Assembly: GCF_902459585.1 (NCBI RefSeq)
Contig: NZ_CABPSC010000019.1
Span: 20,325 to 84,324 of the forward strand
From: Pandoraea nosoerga
GTDB lineage: Bacteria > Pseudomonadota > Gammaproteobacteria > Burkholderiales > Burkholderiaceae
Length of the DNA stretch: 64,000 nt
Direction: 5' to 3'
In this document: positions 59,912-64,000 of the stretch, one piece after another
How the letters are laid out: each line of letters starts with the position of its first letter
Position numbering within the stretch: the first letter of the stretch is position 1
Translations under genes and position numbers: made by a program
The notes under the pieces: model-generated
The model's database searches: none
The model's input: the letters and a program-made list of their open reading frames with translations, nothing else
Told to the model about the DNA's origin: nothing

Positions 59912-60766
59912 TTATTTGGCGGCTGTTGTCGTCGGAATCGCGTCCGTGTCCAGACGAATGTCCCCGTACCAGGCGGTGTATTTGGATTGCGTGTTGTCAC
60001 CATCGCTCATGATCGCAATACCGATCAGACGCCCCGGTGGTTCACCGAACGCTCGCTCGTAGTCGCTGGCAATGTCACGCGAATAGACCAACCATTTACC
60101 GAGATTCGCTTCGCCACGCTCGACGACCACGGAGCGAATACGTCCGGTATAGGGGTTGGCAATGATCTCGTCCTTGGCGAACTTCCCGTCGCCCCAGGTG
60201 TATATCAACGTCGCGTAGGGAAGATCGCGGCCGCTCACCAGACGAGCCAGCTCGCGATGCAGATGATCCTGCACGGTCAGCTTTCCCGAGTCACCGTCGA
60301 ATGCGAGAGCAATACGGACGGGAGCGTCATCGAAACGCTTCGTGCGGATGTCGGCGTCGGCGGGAAGCGCATCGGCACGCCAACGCCACGCCAGTTTCGT
60401 ACCGGCATAAACCGGGATATCGAGTTTCTGCGCGATACCAGAGGCCGATCCGTCGACCCGCGCACGAATGACGGCAATGCCGTCACTGTCGGCCATCTGT
60501 TCGTAAGCTGTCAGCCGCTTGTTACGCGTGACGAGATAGGTCTCCCAGTGCGGAGGCAGTCCGTCCGAAGTCGTGACAGCAGAAAGGGGGGCGATGTCGT
60601 CGTGGTGCGATGGCGCGGCGTGGGAAATCGGCACCGAAATCGGCACCTCATGCTTCGGATCCAGCTGCGCGCATCCGCTGACTCCTGCGACCACGGCGGC
60701 GGCGATCACGCACGCACGTCCCGAACGCCATATTGCATGGCGTCTGCTTCGAATTGGATTCACCAC
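59912..60766 (-). CDS. DUF3047 family lipoprotein
   Basis: 284 aa. Lipoprotein signal with C32 in VAGVSGC. The mature domain has KLAWRWRADALPADADI, RTKRFDDAPVRIALAFDG, YTWGDGKF and IAIMSDGDNT, the DUF3047 hallmarks. Likely periplasmic, function unknown. Last protein gene before the rRNA operon; the interval 60767-61009 shows no gene. Confidence 0.88.
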   Translation of the reverse strand: MVNPIRSRRHAIWRSGRACVIAAAVVAGVSGCAQLDPKHEVPISVPISHAAPSHHDDIAPLSAVTTSDGLPPHWETYLVTRNKRLTAYEQMADSDGIAVIRARVDGSASGIAQKLDIPVYAGTKLAWRWRADALPADADIRTKRFDDAPVRIALAFDGDSGKLTVQDHLHRELARLVSGRDLPYATLIYTWGDGKFAKDEIIANPYTGRIRSVVVERGEANLGKWLVYSRDIASDYERAFGEPPGRLIGIAIMSDGDNTQSKYTAWYGDIRLDTDAIPTTTAAK

Positions 60767-61009
60767 CCGTCTTGCTCCCCAAACTGCACTAACCCCGTGG
60801 AGGAAATGCTAAGCGAGAAGTGACCGTCCATCTACAGGGAATTTCACCTCATTGCAGTGGAACAACAGGGACAAAGCTGCATGTTGTGCTGTGCGCAGGT
60901 CAACGCCCCCCCAGCGCATTGCACCCGTGCCGGCATGGGGCCATCCATGCATCCCAAGGCTTCATTTTCGGAGGCAGGCAAAAGCAACACTCAAGCGCCC
61001 CTGCAAAGC

Positions 61010-61045
61010 AAAAACCCCTTGCCAGGCGACTGGCAAGGGGTTTTT
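61010..61045 (-). terminator. Terminator of the rRNA operon
   Basis: A long perfect stem AAAACCCCTTGCCAG (61011-61025) / CTGGCAAGGGGTTTT (61030-61044) with loop GCGA, and A-run on the far side giving U residues on the minus strand. Confidence 0.92.
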
Positions 61046-61052
61046 AAGGGGA

Positions 61053-61167
61053 GCCTGACGATTACCTACTTTCACACGGGAATCCGCACTATCATCGGCG
61101 TGGAGTCGTTTCACGGTCCTGTTCGGGATGGGAAGGGGTGGTTCCAACTCGCTATGGTCATCAGGCA
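61053..61167 (-). rRNA. rrf: 5S ribosomal RNA
   Basis: The minus strand reads TGCCTGATGACCATAGCGAG through CCCATCCCGAACAGG to GGTAATCGTCAGGC, about 115 nt, the full betaproteobacterial 5S. The two ends pair (TGCCTGA/TCAGGC). It lies 124 nt after the 23S gene. Confidence 0.96.
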
Positions 61168-61291
61168 TAACTTGTATGTTCCGCTGACGGGGTCAGCGAA
61201 ACCAATTCGGAAGAAGCGTAGTACAACCTTTGGGTTGTGATTGGTATCGGCACAGATTGCGATACTCACACCAGGAAAACACACTGGTTAT

Positions 61292-64000
<2,709 letters not shown>

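Overview
The window comes from a high-GC betaproteobacterium of the order Burkholderiales, most likely Pandoraea or a close relative in Burkholderiaceae. The reasons are the gene order (proS-rppH-CNP1-like-proB-obgE-rpmA-rplU-ispB; a pilB/pilC/pilD-coaE-zapD-yacG-mutT block; argJ-secA; a complete dcw cluster followed by lpxC), a Gram-negative trimeric porin, and the rRNA sequences. The genus is inferred from gene content; no database was consulted.

Layout. 1-7417: housekeeping genes (proS 3'-truncated by the window edge, rppH, a CNP1-like lipoprotein, proB, obgE, rpmA, rplU, ispB), ending in tRNA-Pro(CGG). 7371-18765: an 11.4-kb integrated element bounded by a perfect 48-bp direct repeat of the tRNA-Pro 3' half, with a tyrosine integrase at its right end. 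It looks like a badly decayed integrative conjugative element. It holds an AlpA-like regulator, a small RMF-like protein, the front of a TrfA-like replication initiator fused by deletion to the tail of a DotA/TraY-type conjugation protein, an ExcA-like exclusion protein, a broken ABC-ATPase defence-like locus, an intact ParE/RHH toxin-antitoxin pair, the back end of a relaxase, a four-iteron origin with DnaA boxes, and an unrecognised 506-aa protein. 19013-28607: chromosomal backbone (HlyC/CorC protein, short type IV pilus/type II-like ATPase-platform-peptidase set, coaE, zapD, yacG, mutT, a DUF815 ATPase, argJ). 28813-33521: secA, dciA and lpxC. 34076-51540: the dcw division and peptidoglycan cluster on the minus strand, mraZ-rsmH-ftsL-ftsI-murE-murF-mraY-murD-ftsW-murG-murC-ddlB-ftsQ-ftsA-ftsZ. 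51961-60766: coq7, a major porin, a MarR regulator, an aminopeptidase-like lipoprotein, a molybdopterin oxidoreductase, an M20 amidohydrolase and a DUF3047 lipoprotein. 60767-64000: the 3' end of an rRNA operon (23S, then 5S, minus strand).

How it works together. The dcw genes are tightly packed, with several 4-bp ATGA overlaps. They are headed by a promoter that overlaps four 10-bp-spaced GTG repeats, the expected MraZ operator. The operon supplies UDP-muramyl-pentapeptide synthesis (MurC-F, Ddl), lipid carrier steps (MraY, MurG) and the divisome (FtsZ, A, Q, L, I, W); ZapD and LpxC from nearby loci feed the same process. The element keeps integration, origin and addiction functions but has lost conjugative transfer, and its ABC-type conflict locus is interrupted at two deletion or frameshift points.
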